Shown here in pieces: positions 5,908 through 5,963 of a stretch of 5,963 nucleotides of DNA. Numbering within the stretch: the stretch's first letter is position 1; each line of letters begins with the position of its first letter. The position numbers were made by a program, and so were the translations under genes. The DNA comes from an uncultured Campylobacter sp. (GTDB lineage Bacteria; Campylobacterota; Campylobacteria; Campylobacterales; Campylobacteraceae): the NCBI RefSeq assembly GCF_938030815.1, contig NZ_CALHII010000236.1, forward strand, positions 1-5,963. The letters run 5' to 3'. Below the pieces are notes generated by a model. That model was not told the origin of the DNA, searched no databases, and was given only the letters and a program-made list of their open reading frames with translations.

Positions 5908-5963
5908 CCCTTATTTTCAAATAACTCTGCGTGTTTGCCGCGCAAAAACTGCACCACGGCGAT
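5904..5963 (-). CDS. C-terminal end of an unknown protein, possibly ABC transporter ATP-binding subunit, cut by the right window edge
   Basis: The minus strand reads 19 sense codons to TAG at 5906-5904: IAVVQFLRGKHAELFENKG. The string GKHAELFENKG resembles the C-terminal G-(K/T)H-x-EL segment after the H-loop of ABC exporter ATPases, where IAVV would be the preceding strand. A few residues usually found between that strand and the GKH motif appear to be missing, so the match is loose. A stem-loop over the stop supports a real gene end. The fragment is too short for firm assignment, and chance cannot be excluded. Confidence 0.45.
   Translation of the reverse strand: MAVVQFLRGKHAELFENKG

Overview
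The window most resembles a chromosome segment from the Campylobacterota, probably a Campylobacter of intermediate GC such as the oral species C. gracilis, C. showae or C. rectus. The genus is an inference from three things: moderately GC-balanced genes set in AT-rich spacers full of AAATTTTAAAATTC-like words, AAAGGA-type ribosome binding sites close to the start codon, and the gene content (a selenocysteine formate dehydrogenase and a TakP-like TRAP receptor). No species-level marker is present.

Layout, left to right. Positions 1-127 hold the 5' end of a very AT-rich minus-strand reading frame that runs off the window. Positions 128-432 are an AT-rich spacer with a TATAAT box and the ribosome binding site of the next gene. 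Positions 433-2700 (+) are one formate dehydrogenase gene of the FdhF type. It is interrupted by an in-frame TGA at 853-855, read as selenocysteine and followed at the correct distance by a bacterial SECIS hairpin, so the two apparent reading frames are one 755-residue protein. A strong intrinsic terminator follows at 2717-2752. Positions 2753-3640 carry no recognisable gene, only small hairpins and an imperfect direct repeat. Positions 3641-4834 (-) encode a periplasmic TRAP-transporter solute-binding protein of the DctP/TakP family with a Ser/Ala-rich C-terminal tail. Positions 4846-5903 are a second long spacer with no convincing gene. At the right edge, 5904-5963 (-) looks like the last 19 codons of another gene, possibly an ABC-transporter ATP-binding protein, with its stop codon inside a hairpin.

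The complete genes do not form one operon. fdhF has its own terminator and points towards the dctP-like gene, so the two converge across a long spacer. The FdhF product should be a cytoplasmic Mo/W-bisMGD, [4Fe-4S], selenocysteine enzyme that oxidises formate and needs SelA, SelB, tRNA-Sec, SelD and redox partner proteins encoded elsewhere. The TRAP receptor needs DctQ/DctM membrane subunits, which are also absent here. I see no phage, CRISPR, transposon or novel multi-gene system. The notable biology is the UGA recoding, the isolated TRAP receptor with its unusual tail, and the structured, repeat-bearing gene-free tracts.
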